From: JBCBZH01 sp039815415
GTDB lineage: Bacteria; Bacteroidota; Rhodothermia; Rhodothermales; Rubricoccaceae
Reading direction: 5' to 3'
NCBI GenBank assembly: GCA_039815415.1
Contig: JBCBZH010000172.1
Location: 1-9,336, forward strand
DNA: 9,336 bases
Shown here: positions 1 to 7,739 of the stretch, piece by piece
How the letters are laid out: every line of letters starts with the position of its first letter
Numbering within the stretch: position 1 is the stretch's first letter
The notes under the pieces: generated by a model
Told to the model about the DNA's origin: nothing
What the model saw: only the letters and a program-made list of their open reading frames with translations
Databases searched by the model: none
Position numbers and translations under genes: made by a program

Positions 1-1263
1 CTGGAGGCGGCCACGGACTGTCGAAAGGTCTGCCTGAAGCTGAGCGAGTTGGGCCGAGCGCTGCTGCACCTCGGCGCGGGCAGCGTCGAGCTGGCTCTGG
101 AGCGAGCCGATCTGGCTCACGGCGGTCGACGTTTGCGCCTCAAGCCCCGCAGCGTTCCGGGCGGTCATGTAGCGCTTAAGCTGCTGCTCGATCTCGCTCA
201 GTTCGCCTTCCCGGCGTGCCAGTTGCTCTTCGAGAATCTCCCGCGTGGCTGTCAGACGCTCGCGGTTGGTGCTCTGCGACAGATCGAGGTACTCGTTGGT
301 GTAGATCCGCGCGATGTCTGCGGCTTCGACGCCGGTTTCTGCCGACGCCTGAACGCGGATGGCATCGACCCGCTCCCCAGCTGGCGTGACCTGCACAACC
401 TCCGTCTTGAGGTGCTGCGCCAGCGTTTCCGTGGTCACATTGCCGAACCGCTGCTCCGCGTCGCGATAGACCGACAAGCCGGACACATCGGTCCGAGCGA
501 GGAGCGTCTCTGCCGTTTCTCTTGAGATGTCTCCAGCCTCTTGAAGGATCAGAGCCTGATTGAGCGTCCGACTCTCATCCTCACCCGGAGCGGTTACGAA
601 GCCACTGTTGAGCCCCCCAGAGTCCTGTGCCGGCGAGCTGATGAGAAGCACACTGTATGCGTCATAGCGTTTCGAGACGAGCAGGCTCGCCAGCAACCCT
701 CCCAGCAGTCCCAGTACGAGCAGGCTCAGAATGAGCCACTTGTGGCGTCGAAGCATCCGCGCCTTGTCTCGCGCCGCATACCGACCGGCGGCCCGTGGAG
801 GGACAGGAGGCGCCGGAGGTGCCGGCACACTCGGAGCGGTCGGCGGAGCTGCGGTTACAGGCTGGGGCCGCTCGATGCGAGCCAGAGCCGTTGTGGAGGG
901 TTCAGGTGCGCCTTCGGAACCGTAGTCGATGCGGAAGCCGCTGGCCTCGTCGTAATGAAGGCTGGGCTCCTGAACGTATGGCTCTTCGGGTGACGTGAAC
1001 TCAGGCACAGGTCCCACTTGACCATCGCGCCCGGCGTCGTCTGTGAATGACTCGGCCACATCGACGGTCGGGATGGCCTCACCTTGCGTGTCTGCCGGCG
1101 GCTCTACTTCCCATCCGGATGGGGCGGCATCCAGCTCAATGTCTTCAAACACGGCATCGCGGACAGGCGCCTTCGGATCAGGAGCCTGCGAATCGGGCGC
1201 GGCGCCCGACGGGTCACCGTTTGGATCCGGAGAGAAGGACGACATGGAAGGGCGATCTGACAT
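1..1263 (-). CDS. Wzz/Wzc-type polysaccharide co-polymerase, N-terminal 421 codons (3' end outside window)
   Basis: I translated this frame by hand: it is open from ATG at 1263 to the window edge, exactly 421 codons, with no stop. Residues 1-175 are a long acidic, Pro/Ala-rich cytoplasmic tail, with a proline-dense stretch at about 136-158. A basic patch (RDKARMLRRHK) leads into one transmembrane helix at about 176-196. A periplasmic Wzz-like domain follows, with YDAYSVLLIS just after the membrane and an IRVQASAET...ADIARIYTNEYLDL segment. A long coiled coil rich in Gln, Glu and Leu runs from about 330 to the edge. Family knowledge: such proteins set chain length and drive export of exopolysaccharide or O-antigen, and many carry a C-terminal BY-kinase domain. 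That part lies outside, so kinase or no kinase cannot be decided. A second ATG at codon 7 (1245) is an alternative start. The 182-base gap behind queA suggests its own transcription. Confidence 0.85.
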   Translation of the reverse strand, partial: MSDRPSMSSFSPDPNGDPSGAAPDSQAPDPKAPVRDAVFEDIELDAAPSGWEVEPPADTQGEAIPTVDVAESFTDDAGRDGQVGPVPEFTSPEEPYVQEPSLHYDEASGFRIDYGSEGAPEPSTTALARIERPQPVTAAPPTAPSVPAPPAPPVPPRAAGRYAARDKARMLRRHKWLILSLLVLGLLGGLLASLLVSKRYDAYSVLLISSPAQDSGGLNSGFVTAPGEDESRTLNQALILQEAGDISRETAETLLARTDVSGLSVYRDAEQRFGNVTTETLAQHLKTEVVQVTPAGERVDAIRVQASAETGVEAADIARIYTNEYLDLSQSTNRERLTATREILEEQLARREGELSEIEQQLKRYMTARNAAGLEAQTSTAVSQIGSLQSQLDAARAEVQQRSAQLAQLQADLSTVRGRLQ

Positions 1264-1445
1264 GGACCGGGTGTGGCGGATGTCGCGAGTATCGGCGGAA
1301 CGCCGAGGAACACAAGTCTCCCCTCTCAAGAAACCGTCCAACGGAGAGGCTCAAGCGTCTTGCGATCCGAATTCGCCTTCTCAACTGGACCCTACTCGAC
1401 TCTATTGCACCTCAGAAAGATCCTGCATGGAGATCTTGTGGAGCC
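1264..1445. other. Intergenic gap between queA and the wzz-like gene
   Basis: This is the largest non-coding gap in the window and should hold the 3' end of the queA transcript and any promoter for the wzz-like gene. On the minus strand I see two weak inverted repeats: AAGATC/GATCTT with a 9-base loop just behind the queA stop, and CCTCTC/GAGAGG with a 16-base loop further on. Neither is followed by a convincing T-run. I found no good sigma-70 pair and no Bacteroidota-type TAnnTTTG box, and no Shine-Dalgarno sequence before the ATG at 1263. Confidence 0.5.
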
Positions 1446-2504
1446 CTAAAGGATCAGCATACAGTCTCCGTAGGAGTAGAACCGATACTGCTCGGTGACC
1501 GCATGACGGTATGCCGCAAGCACCTGCTCCCGATCCGCAAACGCACTCACCAGAACAAGCAACGACGACTTCGGCAGGTGGAAGTTGGTCAGCAGCGCAT
1601 CGACTGCGTGAAAGGAATCGCCAGGCCGGATCGTCAGCTCGGTCTCGCCCCGATACGGCGCCAGCTCTCCAGTCTGAGCCGCTGTCTCAAGAGCCCGCGT
1701 GGAGGTCGTCCCGACCGCCAGCACGCGCCCGCCGCGCTGACGCGCTGCCTCGAGCTGGCGAACAGTGTCTGCCGATACCTCGATTTCTTCGGAAGCGACG
1801 GAGTGGGTTCGGAGGTCTTCGGTCTTCACCGGCTCGAAGGTGCCATACCCGACGTGCAGCGTCACCTCGGCGAGGCTGGTGCCCTGCTCGTGCAAGTGCT
1901 CGAGCACCCCAGACGTGAAGTGGAGCCCTGCGGTGGGTGCTGCCACAGCACCCCGCTGTGATGCGTAGACCGTCTGGTACCGCTCATCGTCTGAGGCATC
2001 CGGGACCTTCCGCGCGATGTACGGCGGCAACGGCACCTCCCCAGCTGCATCCAGTGCGCCCTGCTCCTCGGCTTCGCTCGCGAACGCATCGCCAGCTCGA
2101 GAGAAGCGCACACGGCGGCGCCCGTCGTCATCGATGGCCAGCACCTCTGCCACCAGCTTGTTGGCAAGATCCACGACCGCTCCAGGCTGCAGCTTCCGGC
2201 CTGGCCGCGCAAGCACGGTCCACTCCCCGAGCTGCTCACGGCGCACGAGAAACAGCTCCGCTTTGCCTCCACCAGGGCGACGTCGGCCTACTAGGCGCGC
2301 GCGTACCACGCGGGTGTTATTGACCACCACGGCGTCCGCAGGCTGGATGTAGTCCACGATATCGCTGAACACACGGTCTTCGATCTCACCTGTCTCCCGA
2401 TGCAGCACGAGCATTCGCGATCCATCGCGGCGCTCCGCAGGGCGCTGGGCAATCAGGCCTTCAGGAAGGTCGAAGTCGTAGGCGGAAAGATCGTAGTCGG
2501 TCAC
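1446..2504 (-). CDS. queA: S-adenosylmethionine:tRNA ribosyltransferase-isomerase QueA
   Basis: QueA moves the ribosyl part of S-adenosylmethionine onto 7-aminomethyl-7-deazaguanine at wobble position 34, giving epoxyqueuosine in tRNAs for Asp, Asn, His and Tyr. Visible family blocks are NNTRVVRARL (62-71), GEVPLPPYI (155-163), RYQTVYA and GAVAAPTAGLHF (176-196), GYGTFEPV (219-226), GTTSTRALE (265-273) and TNFHLPKSSLLVLVSAF (306-322). The protein is 352 residues, normal for the family, and ends in a TAG stop. I chose the GTG at 2504 because the first recognisable family residues (TDYDLSAYDFDLPEGLIAQRPAERR) begin right after it. The frame stays open upstream to an ATG at 2924, but that stretch overlaps the acetyltransferase gene and looks like out-of-frame translation. 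The acetyltransferase stop is 64 bases upstream. No Shine-Dalgarno sequence is evident. Confidence 0.95.
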   Translation of the reverse strand: MTDYDLSAYDFDLPEGLIAQRPAERRDGSRMLVLHRETGEIEDRVFSDIVDYIQPADAVVVNNTRVVRARLVGRRRPGGGKAELFLVRREQLGEWTVLARPGRKLQPGAVVDLANKLVAEVLAIDDDGRRRVRFSRAGDAFASEAEEQGALDAAGEVPLPPYIARKVPDASDDERYQTVYASQRGAVAAPTAGLHFTSGVLEHLHEQGTSLAEVTLHVGYGTFEPVKTEDLRTHSVASEEIEVSADTVRQLEAARQRGGRVLAVGTTSTRALETAAQTGELAPYRGETELTIRPGDSFHAVDALLTNFHLPKSSLLVLVSAFADREQVLAAYRHAVTEQYRFYSYGDCMLIL

Positions 2505-2536
2505 GACGAGGTGGCGTGTGCGGCCGGAGAGTACCT

Positions 2537-2546
2537 CGAGCTGGCG
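2537..2546 (+). repeat. Intergenic copy of the iterated word CGAGCTGGCG
   Basis: This is the only one of the 15 exact copies outside a coding region. It lies in the 64-base gap between the acetyltransferase stop and the queA GTG start. It is embedded in CCTCGAGCTGGCGGCC, the same flanks as the copy at 5244-5253 inside the amidase gene. Because no protein constrains this site, it supports a DNA-level reason for the word. Confidence 0.7.
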
Positions 2547-2568
2547 GCCCCGTCTGTGAGGCCTTGGC

Positions 2569-3117
2569 TCAGTCGTTCTCCTGAGACGCCCACTCGTGGC
2601 GGAGGATGCCGTAGACGACGTGATCCACGAAGCGGATCCAGTGGGATTCGCGCCGGATGCCTTCGTTCGCCAGTCCGCATCGCTCTGCCACAGCCCGGCT
2701 GGCGGTGTTCTCCACACCACACTGCATCTCGATCCGGTGGAGCGTTTCCACAGTGAACAGATGCTCAATGACCGCCTGTGCGCTCTGCGTCGCCAGCCCG
2801 CGTCCGGTGAAGGCGCGCCCGAGCCAGTAGCCGACCTCCGCGTTGCGGTTTTCGCGATGGATGCCCCAGCACACCGCTCCTCCCGCCAGCTCGCCATCGT
2901 CCCAAACACCGAGGTGGAAGCCATCGCCGTTGGCCTCTTTGGTCTCGAAGCGAGCGATCAGCGCCTCCACATCGCTCAACGTCTGAATCGCAGACGACCA
3001 GCGGAGCCAACGATCGAGGTGCTGGCGGCTCGCCGTCATGAGCCGGTGGACTGCAGGAGCATCTTCGGGCTGAAGGGAGCGGGCAGTGACAGTTTCTCCG
3101 AGGGAGAGGTTGAGCAT
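2569..3117 (-). CDS. GNAT-family N-acetyltransferase, RimJ/RimL type
   Basis: A complete 182-residue protein with the usual GNAT layout: an N-terminal TARSLQPEDAPAV strand-helix typical of RimJ/RimL, a central strand (GFHLGVWDDGELAGG, about 66-80), then EVGYWLGRAFTGRGLAT (94-110), which holds the acetyl-CoA pyrophosphate-binding R/QxxGxG/A loop. A following helix, IEMQCGVENTASRAVAERCG (129-148), carries the N..S..V.E..G pattern of the family. Members acetylate N-terminal residues of ribosomal proteins or small amines using acetyl-CoA in the cytoplasm; the substrate here cannot be read from sequence. The ATG at 3117 is 25 bases behind the M48 protease stop, so the two are probably co-transcribed. 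No Shine-Dalgarno sequence is evident. Family assignment is firm, specific function is not. Confidence 0.9.
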   Translation of the reverse strand: MLNLSLGETVTARSLQPEDAPAVHRLMTASRQHLDRWLRWSSAIQTLSDVEALIARFETKEANGDGFHLGVWDDGELAGGAVCWGIHRENRNAEVGYWLGRAFTGRGLATQSAQAVIEHLFTVETLHRIEMQCGVENTASRAVAERCGLANEGIRRESHWIRFVDHVVYGILRHEWASQEND

Positions 3118-3142
3118 GGATCCGAAGCGAGGACGATGCGGC

Positions 3143-3925
3143 TCAGTAGCGAGCTGCGCGGGAGCGGATGGCTGGGAACTGCCGGTCGTTCATGCGAAGC
3201 CCGCGCCCCTGGTACTGTCGCGCCAGCCGCTCCACGGTATCGCGGCGCTCCGAGGACATCGGATGGCTCCTGAACAGGGTTGCCCCTCCGCCTTGCTCTC
3301 CGGCAGCCAGTCGGTCCAGCAGATTCGCCAGCCCGCGCGGGTCGTACCCCGCTCCGGCCATGTAGCGCACACCCAGCCGGTCGGCCTCCCGCTCGTCGTC
3401 CCGGCTGAACTTGGCAAAGGCTCCCTGAGCAGCCACTTGCGCAGCGACACGTCCAGCCACATTGCCACTCTGCCCCAAGACCGCCCCAGCCACCACGTTC
3501 GCCTCATTGGCTTTCGAGAGCCGCTTGGTTCCATGTCGAGCCACGCCATGCGCCACCTCATGCGCCACGGCCCCCGCCAACTCGGCAGCGGACCCGCTCT
3601 GGGCAATCAGTCCGGTGTTGATGTAGACCAACCCACCCGGCACATTGAACGCGTTGATGGCATCGTCAGCCACCACATAGAAGCGCCACGGCACGCCATC
3701 CGCATTCGCAGCCTGGACCACTTGCTGGCCCATCGAACGGACGTACTGCGTCAGCGTCGGATCCGTGACAATCCGGAGGTCTCGGTTGAGCTGTGCCTCG
3801 ATCTGGCGGCCCAGCGCCCACTCTTGCTCAACGGAGTAGTAGTTGACACCGCCCAAGGTTGCGCATCCACCGATCCCGACGAATACCGCAAAGACCAACA
3901 ACCGGCGAGCTGGCGAGACGCGCAT
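3143..3925 (-). CDS. M48-family zinc metalloprotease, predicted lipoprotein
   Basis: A 260-residue protein with the M48 zinc site HEVAH at 122-126, inside AVAHEVAHGVARH. The third ligand is probably Glu180 in DEREADRLG (177-185), and a SHPMSSERR motif (220-228) closes the peptidase domain. The N-terminus (MRVSPARR, then a hydrophobic stretch) ends in IGGC at 18-21, a plausible lipobox with Cys21. Ala at +2 would favour the outer membrane in the Lol rule known from Enterobacteria. There are no further membrane helices, so this is the LoiP/BepA-like soluble-domain type rather than HtpX. Such proteases deal with misfolded envelope proteins; the substrate here is unknown. No TPR repeats are present, unlike BepA. 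It lies 89 bases behind the amidase stop and 25 before the acetyltransferase start. Confidence 0.92.
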   Translation of the reverse strand: MRVSPARRLLVFAVFVGIGGCATLGGVNYYSVEQEWALGRQIEAQLNRDLRIVTDPTLTQYVRSMGQQVVQAANADGVPWRFYVVADDAINAFNVPGGLVYINTGLIAQSGSAAELAGAVAHEVAHGVARHGTKRLSKANEANVVAGAVLGQSGNVAGRVAAQVAAQGAFAKFSRDDEREADRLGVRYMAGAGYDPRGLANLLDRLAAGEQGGGATLFRSHPMSSERRDTVERLARQYQGRGLRMNDRQFPAIRSRAARY

Positions 3926-4014
3926 TTCAGACGAGACGTGAGGGTTCAGGCTCCGTACGCAGCAGCATCCGGGGCGCGTTCCAGGCCGCGCCTCTCGCGC
4001 GCGAGGTCACTGCC

Positions 4015-5748
4015 TCATCCCCTCACCGGCGGACGCTGAAGGTGCCAATCGGTTGCGTCTTGGACGGCGTGTGCCAACTGCAACGGCAGGTGATCCTTCC
4101 AGAGTGGTCCGAGGAACGACACCGAATGCGGCTGGCGGCGCTCGGGATGCCCCTCTACAGGAAAGAAGCCGTTGGGAATCACGGCTGTCGGATGCCCGGT
4201 AAGGTTGGTGATGGACAGCGCCGCGTTGCGGAAGCTGGGGGCCACCAGCACGTCGATCTCGGTCATCAGCACCGCCATCTCGCGCATGAGCTGGGTTCGG
4301 AGCCGGTTGGCGTTGATGTATTCGACGGCCGGAATGAGACGCGCGTGCCGGAAGGTATTGGGCCATGCGTAGCGCTCCTGCCGCACGAGTTGGTCCACGT
4401 CTCCCGACCGCGTCAGCCCGTCGAAGGCCGCAGAGGCCTCCGCAGAGAGAATGATGAGGAGCGCATCGACCGGAATGCCGGAGGGCAACGACACCGGGCG
4501 GGCGTCCACACCGAGCTGGCGAATCACGTCGAGCGTGGCACGGTCCGCATCGCCCCCTTCGCCTTCCCCGCTCTCGAACGCGTCCGCCAGCACGCCGACG
4601 CGCAGGTCTCGAACATCCAGGCCTGGATCGAATGGGAAGGCAGGGTCCAGCGCTGGGCTAGCGGCGCGTGGGTCCGGGCCTCGGAGCGCATCGAAGACGA
4701 GAGCACAATCCTGGGCGCTCCGCGCCATCGGTCCCAGCTTGTCCATGCTCCACGAGAGCGCCATCGCACCCCGCGTGGAGACGCGCCCAAACGTGGGTCG
4801 CAGCCCACTCACGCCGTTGCGCGTGGACGGCGACACGATAGAACCCAGCGTTTCGCTCCCGAGGGCGAACGGCACCAGCCCGGCGGCCACGGCGGCACCA
4901 GGCCCCGCACTCGACCCGCTCGCCCCCTGATCGATGTTCCACGGGTTGCGCGTCATCCCGCCGTACCACACGTCGCCCCACGCCAGCGCGCCGAGGGTCA
5001 GCTTGGCAACGAGCACCGCCCCAGCCGCATCCATGCGCTCGATGGCTGCCGCGTCGTCGTCGATCACCTGGTCCCGATATGGCGCCGCGCCCCAGGTCGT
5101 CGGGTAGTTGCGCACCGCGAGCAGGTCCTTGGCTCCGTAGGGAATGCCATGCAATGGCCCTCGGTCGATGCCCTGCGCCAGCTCGAGGTCCATCGCCGCC
5201 GCCTGCTGCAGCGCGCGTTCCTCGGTCAGCGTAACCACGGCCTCGAGCTGGCGGCCAAGGGTTCGCAGCCGATTCAGACACAACCGTGTCAGCTCTACGG
5301 ATGTGATGGCTCGCCCGCGAAGCATGCCTGCCAGCTCGGCGATGCTCGCGAAGGCAAGGTCCTCGTCTGAGAACCGGTTCGGGATGGTCGGCAGATCCAC
5401 TCGGACGCCTGGCCCCGGCGCGGGACGCACCTCGCCGCCCAGCGCGAGATCCAGCGTCAGCGCAGGCGGTACCGCATTCGATGGCTCTGCATCGCGGATG
5501 GCCTGCAACGACTCCCGGTTCTCCGCGACGTCGTCCAGCATGAGCGCTCGGTGCTCGGGCCGGAACTCGAGGCCGAGCACGCGCTCCGTCGCCTCAATGT
5601 CGCCCACGGTCACCGGGTCGTCCGAATGGCGAAGGGGACGAGCTGGCGGGGCGCCTGGCGTTAGGGCGTGGGCCGCGAGCGGCGCAGGCACAACCGCTCC
5701 AGCACTGGCAACCGCTGCCGAGGCGAGAAACTGGCGGCGTGAGGACAT
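4015..5748 (-). CDS. Amidase-signature-family hydrolase with Tat signal peptide
   Basis: A 577-residue amidase-signature enzyme. The Ser-cisSer-Lys triad is visible: Lys207 in GIPYGAKDLL, cis-Ser279 in GASGSSAG and nucleophile Ser303 in GSETLGSIVSP. The 24-residue spacing between the two serines matches that of fatty-acid amide hydrolase (217/241). The consensus GGSI before the nucleophile is LGSI here. The N-terminus is a twin-arginine signal, MSSRRQFLASAAVASAGAVV, followed by an AxA-type site near residue 26, so the enzyme should be exported folded. A region of about 90 residues (35-125) precedes the catalytic domain. I chose the ATG at 5748 because it puts the RR motif at the terminus; an in-frame ATG at 5862 would extend into hpt. 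Substrate is unknown. It is not GatA: the Tat signal and the degenerate signature argue against that. The hpt stop is 37 bases upstream. Confidence 0.92.
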   Translation of the reverse strand: MSSRRQFLASAAVASAGAVVPAPLAAHALTPGAPPARPLRHSDDPVTVGDIEATERVLGLEFRPEHRALMLDDVAENRESLQAIRDAEPSNAVPPALTLDLALGGEVRPAPGPGVRVDLPTIPNRFSDEDLAFASIAELAGMLRGRAITSVELTRLCLNRLRTLGRQLEAVVTLTEERALQQAAAMDLELAQGIDRGPLHGIPYGAKDLLAVRNYPTTWGAAPYRDQVIDDDAAAIERMDAAGAVLVAKLTLGALAWGDVWYGGMTRNPWNIDQGASGSSAGPGAAVAAGLVPFALGSETLGSIVSPSTRNGVSGLRPTFGRVSTRGAMALSWSMDKLGPMARSAQDCALVFDALRGPDPRAASPALDPAFPFDPGLDVRDLRVGVLADAFESGEGEGGDADRATLDVIRQLGVDARPVSLPSGIPVDALLIILSAEASAAFDGLTRSGDVDQLVRQERYAWPNTFRHARLIPAVEYINANRLRTQLMREMAVLMTEIDVLVAPSFRNAALSITNLTGHPTAVIPNGFFPVEGHPERRQPHSVSFLGPLWKDHLPLQLAHAVQDATDWHLQRPPVRG

Positions 5749-5785
5749 CGGGCGAGCGGCTAGGATCGCGTGTCTCGAGCTGAAG

Positions 5786-6361
5786 TTAGGCCGAGTCTTC
5801 GTCGAGGATGTAAATGGCGCGCAGGTTTCGGGCGAGCTGGCCGTAATCGAGACCATAGCCAATCACAAAGAGGTTCTCGATGTCGAATCCTACGTAGTCC
5901 ACATCCACCTCCACCTTGGCCGCGTCGGGCTTGCGCAGCAACGTAGCGCAGCGAAGCGATGCCGGATTTCCTTCTGCGATCCGGTCCAGCACGTACCGCA
6001 TCGACAAGCCTGTGTCCACGATGTCCTCCACGACAATCACGTGCCGCCCGGTCAGATTGGCCGAGGCCACCTTCTGCTCCGTCACATTCCCGCTCGACAC
6101 CTTGGACTCGCCGTAGCTGGACAGCTTATAGAAGTCCACCTCGCAGTCGATGGTGACGGCCCGCATCAGGTCGGCGGTGAACATGAACGCGCCGTTCAGC
6201 ACGCCGATGAAAATGGGCGGCGAGTCGGCAGTGGCATACTCGGCATCGATCTGGCGCCCCAGCTCCGCGATGCGCGCCTGGATGGTGGCCTCGTCCAGGT
6301 ACAGACGGAACCGCTCGTCGCGGCAGTAGACAGTGTCGGGAATGGCCGTGACGGACTCCAT
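5786..6361 (-). CDS. hpt: Hypoxanthine(-guanine) phosphoribosyltransferase
   Basis: Makes IMP or GMP from hypoxanthine or guanine and PRPP in purine salvage. The 191-residue protein has the whole family set: FIGVLNGAFMF (51-61), the flexible-loop SSYG (81-84) after VDFYKL, the PRPP-binding loop VIVVEDIVDTGLS (108-120) with Glu112, Asp113 and Asp116, LLRKPDAAKV with the purine-site Lys144, and VGFDIENLFVIGYGLDYGQLARNL (157-180) near the end. I chose the ATG at 6361 from family length; the frame stays open to 6697 but that upstream part overlaps tilS. It follows tilS by 47 bases, and a tilS-hpt pair is common in bacteria. In many genomes ftsH comes next; here the Tat amidase takes that place. 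Confidence 0.96.
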   Translation of the reverse strand: MESVTAIPDTVYCRDERFRLYLDEATIQARIAELGRQIDAEYATADSPPIFIGVLNGAFMFTADLMRAVTIDCEVDFYKLSSYGESKVSSGNVTEQKVASANLTGRHVIVVEDIVDTGLSMRYVLDRIAEGNPASLRCATLLRKPDAAKVEVDVDYVGFDIENLFVIGYGLDYGQLARNLRAIYILDEDSA

Positions 6362-6408
6362 GATCGGGCGCAATGCAGTGTGCGGCCAAGCTACGGGCGG
6401 CGCAGGTC

Positions 6409-7737
6409 TCAGCACACGGAATCCGCCGGCGTCCACGTCGCCCGGACGAGACGCTGGGACGGATCCCGATGCCCAGCCCACTCGGCGACGCGGTGTCCCA
6501 CCACCCAGGCGACGCCACCCTCCGCGCACAACACGAGTTGGCGATCCCGCTCCGAGGGACGCACCCGACGCTCCGTCAGCAGATCCGAGACCAGCTTGGT
6601 GCCTGCCATGCCGGTCGGAGCGATGCGGTCGCCCTCCCGCCAGGTCCGTAGGCAGAGATCGCCTGCCAGCGCGCCAGGCGTCATCAGCTCGAGGCAACCA
6701 GATGGATCAGGAGACGACATTGCATGCAGGTGGTCAGGGACGCACTCCACCAGATCGAGCGTGCCGAACGCAGTTGCAAGTGTGTCGCCCACAGTGCCAT
6801 GAACCTCGACCGGATCCGCAGGTGTCACGAAGCGGATCGCATCACGGTCGCGCCAGGCGCGCTGCTCCCCCACCGGCACGAATCGCCCCACCTGCCCGTC
6901 CACCAGCCCGTCGAGCTGGCGGATCAGGGATGTGGTTCGGCGAACGTCCGGGGCCCAGGCTGCGAGCGCCTCCGCCCAGAGAGCATGACGATCGAGAGCC
7001 TCTCGTAGCGCATCTAGGTTCACTGATCGCGCCTCAGGCATCGTCACCTCCATCAGATCAGGCAGGGCTGCACGCGCTGCGTTCGCGCTGGCGGCGATGT
7101 GGTGAATGGTGCCCGGACCGCCCTCAGCCTGCAACAGCGGCAGAACGTGATGCCGGATGCGATTCCGCCGGTACGCATCCATGGCGTTGGATGGGTCCTC
7201 GCGCCAGCCCCACCCCAGCCGCTGCGCTTCGGCCTCCACCTCCTCGCGCGTGGCCCATAGAAGCGGGCGGACCAGCTCGGCGTGTGTGCTCAACGGGCGC
7301 CGCGCGGCCATGCCCGCCAGCCCGCGCAGCCCACTGCCGCAGATCAGGTGCATCAGCACCGTCTCAGCCTGATCGGTCGCAGTGTGGCCTGAGGCCACCA
7401 CGGAACAGTCGTGGCGCCGCGCCGCGTCGGCCAGCGCAGCGTACCGAGCCGTCCGCGCCTCGTGCTGGCGATTGCCGTCGTCCACGCGGACTGTAAGGCT
7501 CTCGAAGGACACACCCAATTCCGCCGCCAGCTCGCCGACGAACGCCGCGTCAGTCTTGGACTCGGGTCGGAGCCCGTGATCCACATGGAGGGCAACTACA
7601 TCGACCTCGAGCTGGCGACACCCTCGAAGCAAAACCACCGAATCCACGCCGCCACTTACCGCGACCGCCACGCGCCCAACAGGGTCTCCGCACAGCTCCT
7701 GGAGCGCGCTGGAGAGGCGGTCTAGAAACAGGCCCAC
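6409..7737 (-). CDS. tilS: tRNA(Ile)-lysidine synthetase TilS
   Basis: TilS adds lysine to C34 of the tRNA-Ile with anticodon CAU using ATP, switching it from AUG to AUA reading. The 442-residue protein shows the PP-loop SGGVDS (28-33), HVDHGLRPES (51-60), QHEARTARY (91-99), GHTATDQAETVLMHLICGSG (117-136), and REDPSNAMDAYRRNRIRHHVLP (179-200), the family's RNR..LP block. The C-terminal TilS domain is present with WREGDRIAPTGMAGTKLVSDLL (366-387) and WVVGHRVAEW (411-420), so this is the long form. The start is a GTG at 7737, only two bases past the mutL TAG stop, which suggests translational coupling. No Shine-Dalgarno sequence is clear. Confidence 0.96.
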   Translation of the reverse strand: MGLFLDRLSSALQELCGDPVGRVAVAVSGGVDSVVLLRGCRQLEVDVVALHVDHGLRPESKTDAAFVGELAAELGVSFESLTVRVDDGNRQHEARTARYAALADAARRHDCSVVASGHTATDQAETVLMHLICGSGLRGLAGMAARRPLSTHAELVRPLLWATREEVEAEAQRLGWGWREDPSNAMDAYRRNRIRHHVLPLLQAEGGPGTIHHIAASANAARAALPDLMEVTMPEARSVNLDALREALDRHALWAEALAAWAPDVRRTTSLIRQLDGLVDGQVGRFVPVGEQRAWRDRDAIRFVTPADPVEVHGTVGDTLATAFGTLDLVECVPDHLHAMSSPDPSGCLELMTPGALAGDLCLRTWREGDRIAPTGMAGTKLVSDLLTERRVRPSERDRQLVLCAEGGVAWVVGHRVAEWAGHRDPSQRLVRATWTPADSVC

Positions 7738-7739
7738 GG

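Noticed and set aside
1264..1320. Possible promoter TTGTGT-18-TACTCG before the wzz-like gene
   Set aside because: Both boxes match the sigma-70 consensus poorly, and no alternative consensus fits better.
1264..1445. Inverted repeats AAGATC/GATCTT and CCTCTC/GAGAGG as a terminator after queA
   Set aside because: Stems of only six base pairs, long loops and no T-run. They fall short of a rho-independent terminator.
1047..1961. Plus-strand open frame of 304 codons spanning the queA-wzz gap
   Set aside because: It crosses two well-supported minus-strand genes and the intergenic gap, with low-complexity basic composition and no domain.
3994..4005. Perfect 12-base palindrome CTCGCGCGCGAG between the amidase and M48 genes
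   Set aside because: Palindromes of alternating CG are not rare in such G+C-rich DNA. There is no loop for a hairpin, no T-run, and I saw no second copy.
3859..5370. Long plus-strand open frame of 503 codons
   Set aside because: It lies opposite the amidase and M48 genes, whose families and catalytic residues are clear. Its translation is Arg/His-rich with no recognisable domain, as expected for antisense frames in G+C-rich DNA.
5144..6802. Long plus-strand open frame of 552 codons
   Set aside because: It is antisense to the amidase, hpt and tilS. The composition is Ser/Arg/Ala-rich and shows no domain, so it is a shadow frame.
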